This document shows positions 1 through 6,371 of a stretch of DNA of 10,175 bases, piece after piece. This DNA is from Gammaproteobacteria bacterium (GTDB lineage: Bacteria > Pseudomonadota > Gammaproteobacteria > Steroidobacterales > MnTg04): assembly GCA_027297845.1 (NCBI GenBank), contig JAPUHG010000152.1, positions 1 through 10,175 on the forward strand, read 5' to 3'. The notes beneath the pieces are model-generated. The model made no database searches, had not been told where the DNA came from, and saw only the letters and a list, made by a program, of their open reading frames with translations. Position 1 is the first letter of the stretch. Each line of letters begins with the position of its first letter. The position numbers and the translations under genes were made by a program.

Positions 1-520
1 GGTCATCCAGTGTATCCAATGTTGCGATATCAGCAACAACGCCGACTGGCTGGTGAAAAGCGCCAACCAGGTTTTTGCCGCCAGGATGATTGATCGCGGT
101 TTTTCCCCCGACCGCCGCGTCCACCTGGGCGAGCAGGGTCGTCGGACAAATGAGATGAGCAATCCCCCGCTGATAACAAGCAGCCGCAAATCCGGCGATG
201 TCCGATACCACGCCGCCACCGAGCGAAATGATCGTGGCGTCCCGATGAACACCGGATTCGACAAACTGGTCCAGCAATATCGAAAATTGCTCCAGGTTCT
301 TGAATTCCTCACCATCAGGCAACTGGTAACGGAAAGTCTCGAAAGATCCCAGCGTGGCTTCCAGGGTCGCCGCATACAAAGGGCCAACGGTTTCATTGCT
401 CACCAGGAAAACCTGCCTTCCCGACACCATGCCGGCAATCAAGTCAGGATGACTCAGCAAACCGCGACCAATATGAACGCTGTACGCTCCGCCAACTGGT
501 TGCTCTATTATTCTATCCAT
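1..520 (-). CDS. aroB: 3-dehydroquinate synthase, N-terminal part (runs off window)
   Basis: Cytoplasmic, NAD- and metal-dependent enzyme of the shikimate pathway that cyclises DAHP to 3-dehydroquinate. The window holds the first 173 codons of a gene usually about 360 codons long; the rest lies beyond the left edge. Family landmarks are visible: the glycine-rich NAD-binding stretch GGGVVSDIAGF (residues 101-111), YQRGI (116-120), PTTLLAQVDAAVGGKTAINH (126-145), and GKNLVGAFHQP (148-158). Lys140, Asn150 and the Asp134 region match conserved active-site positions of the family. Residue 106 is Ser where many homologues have Gly. The ATG at 520 lies 7 bases after the aroK stop, so the two genes are probably co-transcribed and translationally linked; no strong Shine-Dalgarno is seen. 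The identity is essentially certain. Confidence 0.96.
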   Translation of the reverse strand, partial: MDRIIEQPVGGAYSVHIGRGLLSHPDLIAGMVSGRQVFLVSNETVGPLYAATLEATLGSFETFRYQLPDGEEFKNLEQFSILLDQFVESGVHRDATIISLGGGVVSDIAGFAAACYQRGIAHLICPTTLLAQVDAAVGGKTAINHPGGKNLVGAFHQPVGVVADIATLDTLDD

Positions 521-527
521 GGTCGCG

Positions 528-1043
528 TTAGCCGGGGTCCTGAAACCAGCTGACGATCTCGGCGACTACCGCCGGGACTTTTCGGCCATTCGTGTTGATT
601 GTCAGGTCAGCCATTTCTTCGTAAATCCGTTCTCTTTGCTGCGCCAGTTTCCCCAGGGTCTCTTCAGGGCTCTCTCCATCCAGCAACGGTCGGTTGGCTT
701 TGAGTCGCGTTCGTCTTAGCTGCTGCGCGATGCTCGCACGAAGATAAACTACTCGCCCCCTTTGCGACAGTCTGCTTCTGTTCTCAGGATGGATGACTGC
801 ACCACCGCCGGTGGCCAGTACGATAGAAGGCAGCTGTGTCAGGCGTTCAATCGCCGCTACCTCACGCCGGCGAAAACCGTCCTCTCCTTCCTTTTCGAAA
901 ATGAAACCAATATCGACGCCGGTCTGTCTCTGTATTTCGAGATCCGTATCGTAAAACTCCATACCCAGTTCCTGGCCGAGTCGCCGCCCAACCGCAGTCT
1001 TTCCGGCGCCCATTGGGCCGATCAAAAACACACTGGAATTCAT
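528..1043 (-). CDS. aroK: Shikimate kinase
   Basis: Phosphorylates shikimate to shikimate 3-phosphate using ATP, in the cytoplasm. The product is 171 residues, the normal length for AroK. Walker A is GPMGAGKTAVG (residues 9-19). The shikimate-binding Asp34 sits in DTD (32-34), Arg58 in GFRRRE, the glycine triplet at 79-81, the lid arginine in NRPLL (Arg118), and Arg139 in the QRERIY motif. All expected functional residues are present. The ATG at 1043 places the P-loop at the usual distance from the N-terminus; the upstream bases offer only a poor ribosome-binding site. The gene is followed 7 bases later by aroB. Upstream there is a 120-base gap to the sulfur permease gene pmpB rather than the usual neighbour pilQ. 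No convincing terminator or promoter is visible in that gap. Confidence 0.97.
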   Translation of the reverse strand: MNSSVFLIGPMGAGKTAVGRRLGQELGMEFYDTDLEIQRQTGVDIGFIFEKEGEDGFRRREVAAIERLTQLPSIVLATGGGAVIHPENRSRLSQRGRVVYLRASIAQQLRRTRLKANRPLLDGESPEETLGKLAQQRERIYEEMADLTINTNGRKVPAVVAEIVSWFQDPG

Positions 1044-1163
1044 GGCATTGGCAATTGCAAAAAAAGGTACGGAACAAGCTTAACTGCATTCAAAGCCCTT
1101 CGGCTACTCGTGCGCCAGAGTTCCACGTCTGTAGCGCTACGTCCAAGGAGTCGAGACCCACAA

Positions 1164-1604
1164 CTATTTCTCTGGCCCCCGTGTCGAAATCAGATCGTAA
1201 ACCAGGATTCCTGTCAGCATTGAAAGCACAAATATCGGCGCTTCCCAACTGGATAGAAGCGTTAATGCCGCAATAGCCGGGCCCGGGCAAAAACCGACCA
1301 GCCCCCAGCCCGTGCCAAACAAGGCAGACCCCAAAATCAATTTGTTGTCCGCGCGAGTCTTCAGCGGCAGATAAAATCTTTTGTCCCAAAGTGGCTTTGC
1401 ATTTCTCAGCACCCGGCGGAAAAATATATTTGTGACCAGAACCGCACTGCCCATCGTCAATAGCAGGCTCGGATCCCAATCACCTGCAACATCAAGGAAG
1501 GCCTGAACCTTCAATGGATTGACCAACTGCGAAACAGCCAGTCCAACACCAAAGATAACGCCGGCAAAAAAACCGGCCAAGTTTCTTTTTGCCGGACGTG
1601 TCAC
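1164..1604 (-). CDS. pmpB: YeeE/YedE-type sulfur permease half, PmpB-like
   Basis: Small inner-membrane protein (146 residues) of the half-size YeeE/YedE family (DUF395/DUF6691), thought to move reduced sulfur species across the membrane together with a PmpA partner. Visible segments: a first membrane helix near residues 9-27, the family signature NPLKVQAFLDVAGDWDPSLL (29-48), a second helix at about 47-62, a glycine-rich stretch GTGWGLVGFCPGPA (97-110) with the conserved Cys106, and a last helix near 122-140. The start is chosen as GTG at 1604: it overlaps the pmpA stop as GTGA, a classic translational-coupling junction, and gives the family's normal length. A longer open frame to 1799 exists, but its extra N-terminal part lies antiparallel to no family homology and overlaps pmpA. 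The substrate is inferred from the family and from the neighbouring blh and bigR genes. Confidence 0.9.
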   Translation of the reverse strand: MTRPAKRNLAGFFAGVIFGVGLAVSQLVNPLKVQAFLDVAGDWDPSLLLTMGSAVLVTNIFFRRVLRNAKPLWDKRFYLPLKTRADNKLILGSALFGTGWGLVGFCPGPAIAALTLLSSWEAPIFVLSMLTGILVYDLISTRGPEK

Positions 1605-2038
1605 CAGGCCGTGCCCGAAACATGCAAAAAATGGCGGATGACAAAAACCGTCAACATACCGAAGCCAACGAAAATCAGTGTTGCTATTAGTGAACGAGGC
1701 GATAGGCGGCCAATACCACAGACGCCATGGCCACTGGTGCAGCCGCTCCCCATGCGGGTTCCCACACCGACCAGAAACCCCGCGGGCAAAAGCAGCCATG
1801 GATTATTCGATCGCACGCCAAAACCTGCATCGACAAACGAAAACCAACCGGCCGTACCGGCAAGCAATCCCAGCAAAAAAAACCAGCGCCAGGCTCTGTG
1901 GGTGGCCGCAGGCCCAACCGCGCCGGCGACAATTCCGCTGATACCGGCAATTCTTCCATTCGTCCACAAAAGCAGGCTCGCTGACAGGCCTATCATTATT
2001 CCACCCAACGTTGCTGAAAGAGGTGTGAAGCCAATCAT
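1601..2038 (-). CDS. pmpA: YeeE/YedE-type sulfur permease half, PmpA-like
   Basis: Integral inner-membrane protein of 145 residues from the YeeE/YedE (DUF395) family. It opens with FTPLSATLGGIMIGL (residues 4-18) and the NGRIAGISGI motif (27-36). It then has helices at about 52-68 and 81-94, and the hallmark GSGCTSGHGVCG (97-108) with Cys100, His104 and Cys107, the cysteines expected to handle the sulfur substrate. A last helix lies near 117-136. The ATG at 2038 is preferred over a TTG two codons upstream (2044), because an AGAG sequence sits 6 bases before the ATG and homologues begin at about this point. The gene starts only 8 bases after the blh stop and overlaps pmpB by 4 bases, so blh-pmpA-pmpB form one operon. 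The specific substrate (thiosulfate, persulfide or other) cannot be decided from sequence. Confidence 0.91.
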   Translation of the reverse strand: MIGFTPLSATLGGIMIGLSASLLLWTNGRIAGISGIVAGAVGPAATHRAWRWFFLLGLLAGTAGWFSFVDAGFGVRSNNPWLLLPAGFLVGVGTRMGSGCTSGHGVCGIGRLSPRSLIATLIFVGFGMLTVFVIRHFLHVSGTAW

Positions 2039-2046
2039 GAGCAACT

Positions 2047-2907
2047 CTAGAGCCGGTCCAGCGGAAGTTTAAGATAGCGGGTCCCATTGTTTTCCCTCTC
2101 CGGTAGTGCGCCCGCGCGGATATTGACCTGGATCGACGGAAGAATGAGCGCCGGCATGGCGAGCTGGGCGTCCCTGGCTTTTCGCATCCGTATGAACTCG
2201 TCGATGTTGCTCGACGCATTGATATGAATATTGTGCTGTTTCCCATCCACGATCGTGGTCATGCAAGTCTTTTCCCGGCTGGCTGGTGGATAATCGTGAC
2301 ATAGAAAAACCCGGGTTTCATCGGGCAGTTGATAAATCTTCTGGATGGACTGGTAGAGGAGGCGAGCATCGCCCCCGGGGAAATCGCAACGGCCCGTTCC
2401 AAAATCCGGCATGAACATCGTATCGCCGACAAAAGCGGCATCGCCAAACAAATAGGTTACGCTGTCGCTGGTATGCCCCGGTGTGTGCATGACCCGGCCA
2501 CTGATAGACCCAATCCGAATTTCCTCATTATCCTGGAACAGATGGTCGAACTGACTGCCGTCCACCGGAAAATCGTCAGCAAAATTGAAAACTTTTGCAA
2601 AAGTTTTCTGCACTTCGGTTATGCCTTCACCGATGCCTATCTTCGCCCCGAGTTTCCCGCGCAGATACATCGCAGCGGTCAGGTGATCGGCATGCGAATG
2701 AGTCTCCAGGATCCACTCGGCCTGGCAGCCATTTTCCCCCAGCCAGGTGATTAGCTGGTCGGCCGATTCGGTGCTGGTTCGCCCGGACTTGTAATCAAAA
2801 TCGAGCACCGGGTCGATAATCGCGGCCTGCCCGGAATCAGGGTCGGCGACCACATGGCTAAATGTCGAGGTGGCCTGGTGGAAAAAGCTTTCTATTTGAA
2901 TCTGCAT
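2047..2907 (-). CDS. blh: Persulfide-dioxygenase-like MBL-fold protein (Blh/ETHE1 group)
   Basis: A metallo-beta-lactamase-fold protein of 286 residues resembling Blh of BigR operons and the ETHE1 persulfide dioxygenases, which oxidise glutathione persulfide to sulfite plus GSH with a mononuclear iron. Metal-site motifs: THSHADH (residues 69-75), TPGHTSD with His145, and GDTMF with Asp162; a further His204 lies in CHDYPP. Other Blh-type signatures are DPVLDFD (32-38), SGRTST (41-46), DGSQFD (116-121) and RCDFPGGD (173-180). There is no rhodanese domain, unlike some fused homologues. The ATG at 2907 is preferred: AAAGG lies 8 bases upstream and homologues begin just before ESFF. An in-frame ATG at 2934 would add nine residues and lacks a good ribosome-binding site. 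It is the first gene of the blh-pmpA-pmpB operon, divergent from its likely repressor. Enzymatic activity is inferred. Confidence 0.92.
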   Translation of the reverse strand: MQIQIESFFHQATSTFSHVVADPDSGQAAIIDPVLDFDYKSGRTSTESADQLITWLGENGCQAEWILETHSHADHLTAAMYLRGKLGAKIGIGEGITEVQKTFAKVFNFADDFPVDGSQFDHLFQDNEEIRIGSISGRVMHTPGHTSDSVTYLFGDAAFVGDTMFMPDFGTGRCDFPGGDARLLYQSIQKIYQLPDETRVFLCHDYPPASREKTCMTTIVDGKQHNIHINASSNIDEFIRMRKARDAQLAMPALILPSIQVNIRAGALPERENNGTRYLKLPLDRL

Positions 2908-3035
2908 GCCTGACGCCTTTGTAGCAGTGTGCATCCGTGAAATATATCATATATTACTAATTTAGTAACTCTTTTATTAGTTTTGATTAATTTAGACTAT
3001 ACGTATAGACTAGGGTCGATCATCTGGAGGAAAAA
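2908..3035. promoter_or_regulatory. Divergent blh/bigR control region with AT-rich palindromes
   Basis: This short region separates two divergent genes and must carry both promoters. It holds three symmetric elements. The first is 2941-2955 (AATATAT, one centre base, ATATATT). The second is 2954-2968 (TTACTAA, one centre base, TTAGTAA). The third is the perfect 12-base palindrome CTATACGTATAG at 2997-3008. The octamer TAATTTAG occurs twice, at 2958-2965 and 2988-2995, exactly 30 bases apart, and TAGACTA occurs at 2993-2999 and 3006-3012. AT-rich dyads between divergent genes are typical ArsR-family operators, so the likely reader is the adjacent BigR-like protein. Promoter hexamers are ambiguous; TATAGA at 3004-3009 could serve as a -10 for bigR. 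Which dyad is the true operator is not decidable here. Confidence 0.6.
3026..3030 (+). promoter_or_regulatory. Strong Shine-Dalgarno for the bigR-like gene
   Basis: GGAGG ends 5 bases before the ATG at 3036, one of the best ribosome-binding sites in the window. It fixes the start of the ArsR-type gene and implies efficient translation of the repressor. Confidence 0.85.
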
Positions 3036-3356
3036 ATGAACTCAGTCGCCAGGCAGCTCGACAATCTAGAGGACATGAAAGAACATGCTGGCGAGGCCGC
3101 GAGGCTGTTGAAAGCTCTCGCCAACGAAACACGTTTGATGATTCTTTGCTCTCTTGCCGGCCAGGAACTGTCGGTTGGAGCGCTCAATCGAAAAGTACGC
3201 CTGAGCCAGTCAGCCCTGTCCCAGCACCTCGCGGTATTGCGCCGGGACAAGCTGGTTCAGACTCGCCGGAAATCGCAAACCATCTATTACTCGCTGGCGG
3301 ATACCCGATCATCGAAGATTATCGATGTTCTGCGTCAACTCTACTGCAATAATTGA
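3036..3356 (+). CDS. bigR: ArsR-family repressor, BigR/SqrR-like reactive-sulfur sensor
   Basis: A 106-residue winged-helix DNA-binding protein of the ArsR/SmtB family. Features in order: ALANETRLMIL (residues 27-37, entry to the fold), the SVGALN turn (46-51), the recognition helix SQSALSQHLAVLRRDKLV (57-74) and the beta-wing (RRKSQTIYYSL, 77-87). The only two cysteines are Cys38, in LMILCSL, and Cys104, in the C-terminal LRQLYC. Their spacing of 66 residues equals that of the redox pair in BigR (Cys42/Cys108) and SqrR (Cys41/Cys107), which form a disulfide or polysulfide bridge and release DNA when exposed to sulfide-derived species. Metal-binding motifs of ArsR or SmtB type (such as ELCVCDL) are absent. 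It is divergent from blh-pmpA-pmpB, which it most probably represses, and probably represses itself. The start is fixed by GGAGG 5 bases upstream. Confidence 0.92.
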   Translation: MNSVARQLDNLEDMKEHAGEAARLLKALANETRLMILCSLAGQELSVGALNRKVRLSQSALSQHLAVLRRDKLVQTRRKSQTIYYSLADTRSSKIIDVLRQLYCNN

Positions 3357-3358
3357 AT

Positions 3359-3546
3359 ATGCCTGTTTCTGCCTTTGCATGGCCAGGCGAGATGGCCATC
3401 GGAGTCAGCCTGGGCCTGTTCGGATCGGCCGCTCAATTCTGACCGTCCCGGTTCTGGTTTAGCTGTTCAGGCAGGAAGAAAAAACCGCCATCGCCGGATC
3501 TCTTTTCATTGTCGGCAGTATCGCGCTGGCCGCAGGTCAATTGTGA
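3359..3546 (+). pseudogene. Remnant of a TauE/SafE (TSUP) sulfite-exporter-type permease
   Basis: Three bases after the bigR stop an ATG (3359) opens a frame that reads GEMAIGVSLGLFGS up to about 3427. Homology then continues one frame over (from 3427) as GRSILTVPVLV, a TAG stop at 3460-3462, and LFRQEEKTAIAGSLFIVG followed by SIALAAGQL, ending at a TGA at 3544-3546. Joined, this matches the first two helices of TauE/SafE-family permeases, whose N-terminus typically reads like SLGLxGGGGSILTVPVLVYL followed by a K-x-AIA-x-SL helix. The TAG stands where the family has a Tyr codon. The gene is therefore disabled by a frameshift at the glycine-rich turn, a nonsense codon and the loss of about three quarters of its length. 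TSUP permeases export sulfite or related anions and are often linked to persulfide dioxygenases. Recognition is by motif only. Confidence 0.78.
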
Positions 3547-3586
3547 TCACAGATCCCGGGCCCCGTTCCGCTAACAGCTAAACCAG
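3454..3586. repeat. 14-base exact inverted repeat flanking the TauE/SafE relic
   Basis: CTGGTTTAGCTGTT at 3454-3467 is found again as its exact reverse complement at 3573-3586, with 105 bases between the arms. The left arm covers the LV-stop-LF codons of the relic, including the TAG; the right arm ends two bases before the A-tract of the pilQ terminator. There is no transposase and no target duplication that I can see. It may be a scar of a template-switch or rearrangement, or the ends of a very small element. Confidence 0.7.
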
Positions 3587-3588
3587 GC

Positions 3589-3622
3589 AAAAAAAAAGCC
3601 CCCCGCATTGCGGAAGGCTTTT
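3589..3622 (-). terminator. Rho-independent terminator after pilQ
   Basis: Read on the minus strand, AAAAGCCTTCCGC pairs with GCGGGGGGCTTTT around an AAT loop, giving a continuous 13-base-pair stem that includes two U-G wobbles. It is followed by nine T residues (3597-3589). It begins 24 bases after the pilQ stop codon and should end the pilMNOPQ transcript. On the plus strand the same hairpin is followed by only four T residues, so it could weakly stop transcripts from bigR as well. Confidence 0.93.
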
Positions 3623-3646
3623 GATATCCAGCTTGGCTTAAGAAAA

Positions 3647-5818
3647 TCAGTAAGCACTACTGCCGTCGCGGAGAATTTTTGGGGTAATAAATATCAGCAG
3701 TTCCGACTTATTGGATACTTCCACCGTCGATTTGAACAGGCGGCCAATAATCGGGATATCTCCGAGCACCGGTACCTGGTTGACAACTTCGCGAGTTTCG
3801 GTCTCGTAAATGCCGCCCAGGACCACGGTCTCACCATCGTTGACCAGGACCTGCGTTATGATTTCGCGAGTATCGATACTCGGAACGAAGCCACCAGTGG
3901 CGCTTGCCACGCTCTCGCCCACGGTGTCCTGGTTAACCTGGAGATCCATAATGATCCGGTCATCCGGGGTAATCTGTGGCGTTACCAGCAGCCTGAGCAC
4001 CGCGTCCTTAAACTGTGTCGTTGTGGCGCCACTCGATGACGATTCCTGGTATGGGATTTCGACACCCTGCAGAATGCTGGCTTGTTTCTGATTGGCCGTA
4101 ACCACACGCGGCGTGGAAATAATCTCCCCGCGGCCTTCGGCCTGCAATGCGGACAATTCCAGATCCACGATGTAGTCGTTATCGAGAATAGCCAGGGCGA
4201 TTCTGCCAGCGGGATTGGCAACCGGCAGGTTTACGTTATAGCGTTCGATTATGCTGGGCGCCTCAACCGGGAAGGGCTGTCCGGTGGTCTGGATATTATC
4301 CAGCGCGGAATCGACAATCGTTCCGATACCCAACGCACCACCAGTAGTTGTAATCAGGCCGCCACTGCCATAATCGTCGACATAGGTCACCCCAAAGCGG
4401 ACTCCCAGTTCCTTACTATAGTCATCATTTACCGTGACGATTCGCGCTTCGATCAAGACCTGGCGAATCGGAATATCGAGTATCGCGACCATTCGGCGAA
4501 TGTCCGCCAGCCGCTCCTCAGTATCCTGCACCAGCAGCGTGTTTGTTCTTTGGTCAACCGCCACGCTACCGCGCTCCGACAGCAGGGCATTCTCAGCGCT
4601 GGAGGTCATCAATGCGGCAAGATCGCTGGCCTTCGCATAGTTGACCTGTACGAACTCTGCCCGCAACGGTTCCAGTTCCTGTCGCTGAGCATAAGTCTCG
4701 AGTTCCTGACGTTCGCGTGCAGCAATCTCGTCCGCTGGCGCAATCAGGATTACGTTGCCCTGCTCACGCATATCCAGACCCTTGGTACGCAATACAATAT
4801 CCAGCGCCTGGTCCCAGGGAACATTCTGCAAACGCAGCGTCACGCTGCCTTGAACGGTGTCGCTGACCACCATGTTCAGATCGCTGGTATCTGCGAGCAA
4901 CTGCAGGACCGCCCGGGTTTCGATGTCCTGGAAATTCAGTGACATGCGTTCGCCGACGTATTCTTTCTCAAGCTCAGGCCTAAACGCATCGTCTTTTTCG
5001 GCAACCTTGCTGATCTCGACGGTAAAGACGTTGTCAGACTGGTAGGCGACTTCTTCGAAATCGCCCTGTGCAGCGATAATCAGTCTCGTATCGTTGCCGA
5101 CCCTGAGCGTATCCACCGATGAAACCGGTGTCGCGAAATCCATGACGTCCATGCGGCGGAGCAGGCGGTCGGGCAGGCTCGTATTCTGGAAATCGACCAG
5201 CACGAGGTTTCCCTGCTGACGCAAATCGATAGATGTATTCGGATCACTCAGCGTCACCATGATGCGACCGGCGCCATCGGGACTGCGTCGAAAATCGATT
5301 CTCTCGATACCAGAGGAAGCGCTCGTGGCCCGGCCAGCTGACGCCGAAACGCCAGCAAAACCAGAACTTCGGCTGGCGCCATCCACAACGCCAAGAAGCA
5401 CGATAATACTGTTGCCTGAAATACGGGTCTCGTACGGCACCAGCGAGTCCAGATTCAAGACTACGCGGGTACGCCCGCCAGCCTCAGCGGTTACCACCGA
5501 GTTGAGCGCCCCGATGCCAACATTGGTACGCCGCCGATCCATGTTCAGGCTGGTACCCGGCAGATCCAGCGCGATACGCGCCGGGTCGTTGATTGTGAAG
5601 CTCAACGGTTCGGGCACATCACCACTCAATAGCAGTTCAAGCTGCACCTGCTGGCCAGGCAAAGTCACAACCTTGATATCCTCCAGCTGGGCGGACTCTT
5701 GTGCCACTGCAGGCAGAGCCAGCAGACAGACCAGCGCGGCAAGTATCCAGTTGCCGGCGTAGCGTCCCAATCCATCGCCATCGTGTACACCACGCATTGG
5801 CAGATTCATGAACTTCAT
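3647..5818 (-). CDS. pilQ: Type IV pilus secretin PilQ
   Basis: Outer-membrane secretin that forms the gated channel for the pilus fibre. The product is 723 residues, close to the 714 of Pseudomonas PilQ. It has a signal peptide with a long N-region and hydrophobic core at about residues 24-38, with likely cleavage after AVA at 39. Two AMIN domains (about 44-145 and 170-272) bind peptidoglycan. An STN-type N0 domain follows (about 290-350, SLNFQDIETRAVLQLLAD), then an N1/NolW domain (about 388-452, VNYAKASDLAALM and TNTLLVQDT), then the secretin barrel domain (about 480-716), with VPVLGDIPIIGRLF near 682-695 and the closing ELLIFITPKIL. The ATG at 5818 has AGGGAG 8 bases upstream and lies 20 bases after the pilP stop; a TTG at 5842 overlapping pilP is less likely. 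It is the last gene of pilMNOPQ, ended by the terminator at 3589-3622. Confidence 0.97.
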   Translation of the reverse strand: MKFMNLPMRGVHDGDGLGRYAGNWILAALVCLLALPAVAQESAQLEDIKVVTLPGQQVQLELLLSGDVPEPLSFTINDPARIALDLPGTSLNMDRRRTNVGIGALNSVVTAEAGGRTRVVLNLDSLVPYETRISGNSIIVLLGVVDGASRSSGFAGVSASAGRATSASSGIERIDFRRSPDGAGRIMVTLSDPNTSIDLRQQGNLVLVDFQNTSLPDRLLRRMDVMDFATPVSSVDTLRVGNDTRLIIAAQGDFEEVAYQSDNVFTVEISKVAEKDDAFRPELEKEYVGERMSLNFQDIETRAVLQLLADTSDLNMVVSDTVQGSVTLRLQNVPWDQALDIVLRTKGLDMREQGNVILIAPADEIAARERQELETYAQRQELEPLRAEFVQVNYAKASDLAALMTSSAENALLSERGSVAVDQRTNTLLVQDTEERLADIRRMVAILDIPIRQVLIEARIVTVNDDYSKELGVRFGVTYVDDYGSGGLITTTGGALGIGTIVDSALDNIQTTGQPFPVEAPSIIERYNVNLPVANPAGRIALAILDNDYIVDLELSALQAEGRGEIISTPRVVTANQKQASILQGVEIPYQESSSSGATTTQFKDAVLRLLVTPQITPDDRIIMDLQVNQDTVGESVASATGGFVPSIDTREIITQVLVNDGETVVLGGIYETETREVVNQVPVLGDIPIIGRLFKSTVEVSNKSELLIFITPKILRDGSSAY

Positions 5819-5838
5819 TTCTGTCTCTCCCTGTAGTC

Positions 5839-6366
5839 TCAATCACTCAATGCGACGGCGGCCGGTCTTTCAATATAACCGCCGAGGCCATCTGAGATGA
5901 TTTCAAGCAATTCGATTTCAATATCTGTGATGGCTTTGATTTGGCCATCGTTTTGGCCAATATAATTACCAACAATCACCCGATGAACCAGGCCGTCGCT
6001 GGTCTGTAACAAGCCATACATCGTTCCACCCAAATCGAGCGTCCCAACCATATTCATGGAATCCAGCGGGAACTGCTCCAAAAATTCTCTGCTCCGAGTC
6101 AAGTCCTTGGCGATACCGGAGCCATTTCCACCGCGTACTAACGCGGGAATGTCCGGCATAAATGGCGAACGTGAATCATTGGCCTCGTAAACGAAAGTCT
6201 CGTAAGGCTTGGGCTGGCGCAACGGCTTAATCCGTCGGTTGGCCGGCTTATCCATAGTCGTTTTAATATACTCGTCCAGATCGCTCGTCCCTCCGGTACA
6301 ACCAGCCAGTAATCCCAGGGCGCCGATAACAACCAGCACGAATTTCGTGTGCTTACCTGTATTCAT
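5839..6366 (-). CDS. pilP: Type IV pilus assembly lipoprotein PilP
   Basis: Inner-membrane lipoprotein of 175 residues that links the PilN-PilO dimer to the N0 domain of PilQ in the periplasm. A hydrophobic lipoprotein signal (residues 9-22) ends in the lipobox LLAGC with Cys23 as the lipidation site. The conserved RSPF motif follows a long flexible linker. The C-terminal beta domain carries the family pattern MVGTLDLGGTMYGLLQTSDG and VGNYIGQNDGQI. The start is taken as ATG 6366 with GAGGAG 11 bases upstream. A GTG at 6375 would overlap the pilO stop (GTGA) but would leave only 2 bases to that Shine-Dalgarno. The gene sits 5 bases after pilO and ahead of pilQ in the operon. Confidence 0.96.
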   Translation of the reverse strand: MNTGKHTKFVLVVIGALGLLAGCTGGTSDLDEYIKTTMDKPANRRIKPLRQPKPYETFVYEANDSRSPFMPDIPALVRGGNGSGIAKDLTRSREFLEQFPLDSMNMVGTLDLGGTMYGLLQTSDGLVHRVIVGNYIGQNDGQIKAITDIEIELLEIISDGLGGYIERPAAVALSD

Positions 6367-6371
6367 GAGTA

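Noticed and set aside
1131..1140. Palindrome GTAGCGCTAC between pmpB and aroK
   Set aside because: It is too short, lacks a loop and a T-tract, and has no partner repeat; chance is a sufficient explanation.
1164..1799. A 211-codon version of pmpB starting at 1799
   Set aside because: The first 65 residues are an out-of-frame reading of pmpA and resemble no permease N-terminus; the GTG at 1604 overlapping the pmpA stop gives the normal family length.
1611..2754. Long plus-strand open frames at 1611-2072 and 2329-2754
   Set aside because: Both are antisense to well-recognised genes (pmpA and blh) and carry no recognisable domain.
3542..3551. TGTGATCACA as a possible CRP site
   Set aside because: The half-sites abut without the six-base spacer that CRP needs; it is a simple palindrome inside or at the end of the permease relic.
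3454..3586. Inverted repeat as the ends of an insertion sequence
   Set aside because: The interior is only 105 bases, encodes no transposase, and no direct target duplication is visible at the outer ends.
4082..4942. A 286-codon open frame on the plus strand
   Set aside because: It lies wholly antisense to pilQ, has low-complexity, family-free translation and no ribosome-binding site; it is a shadow of the real gene.
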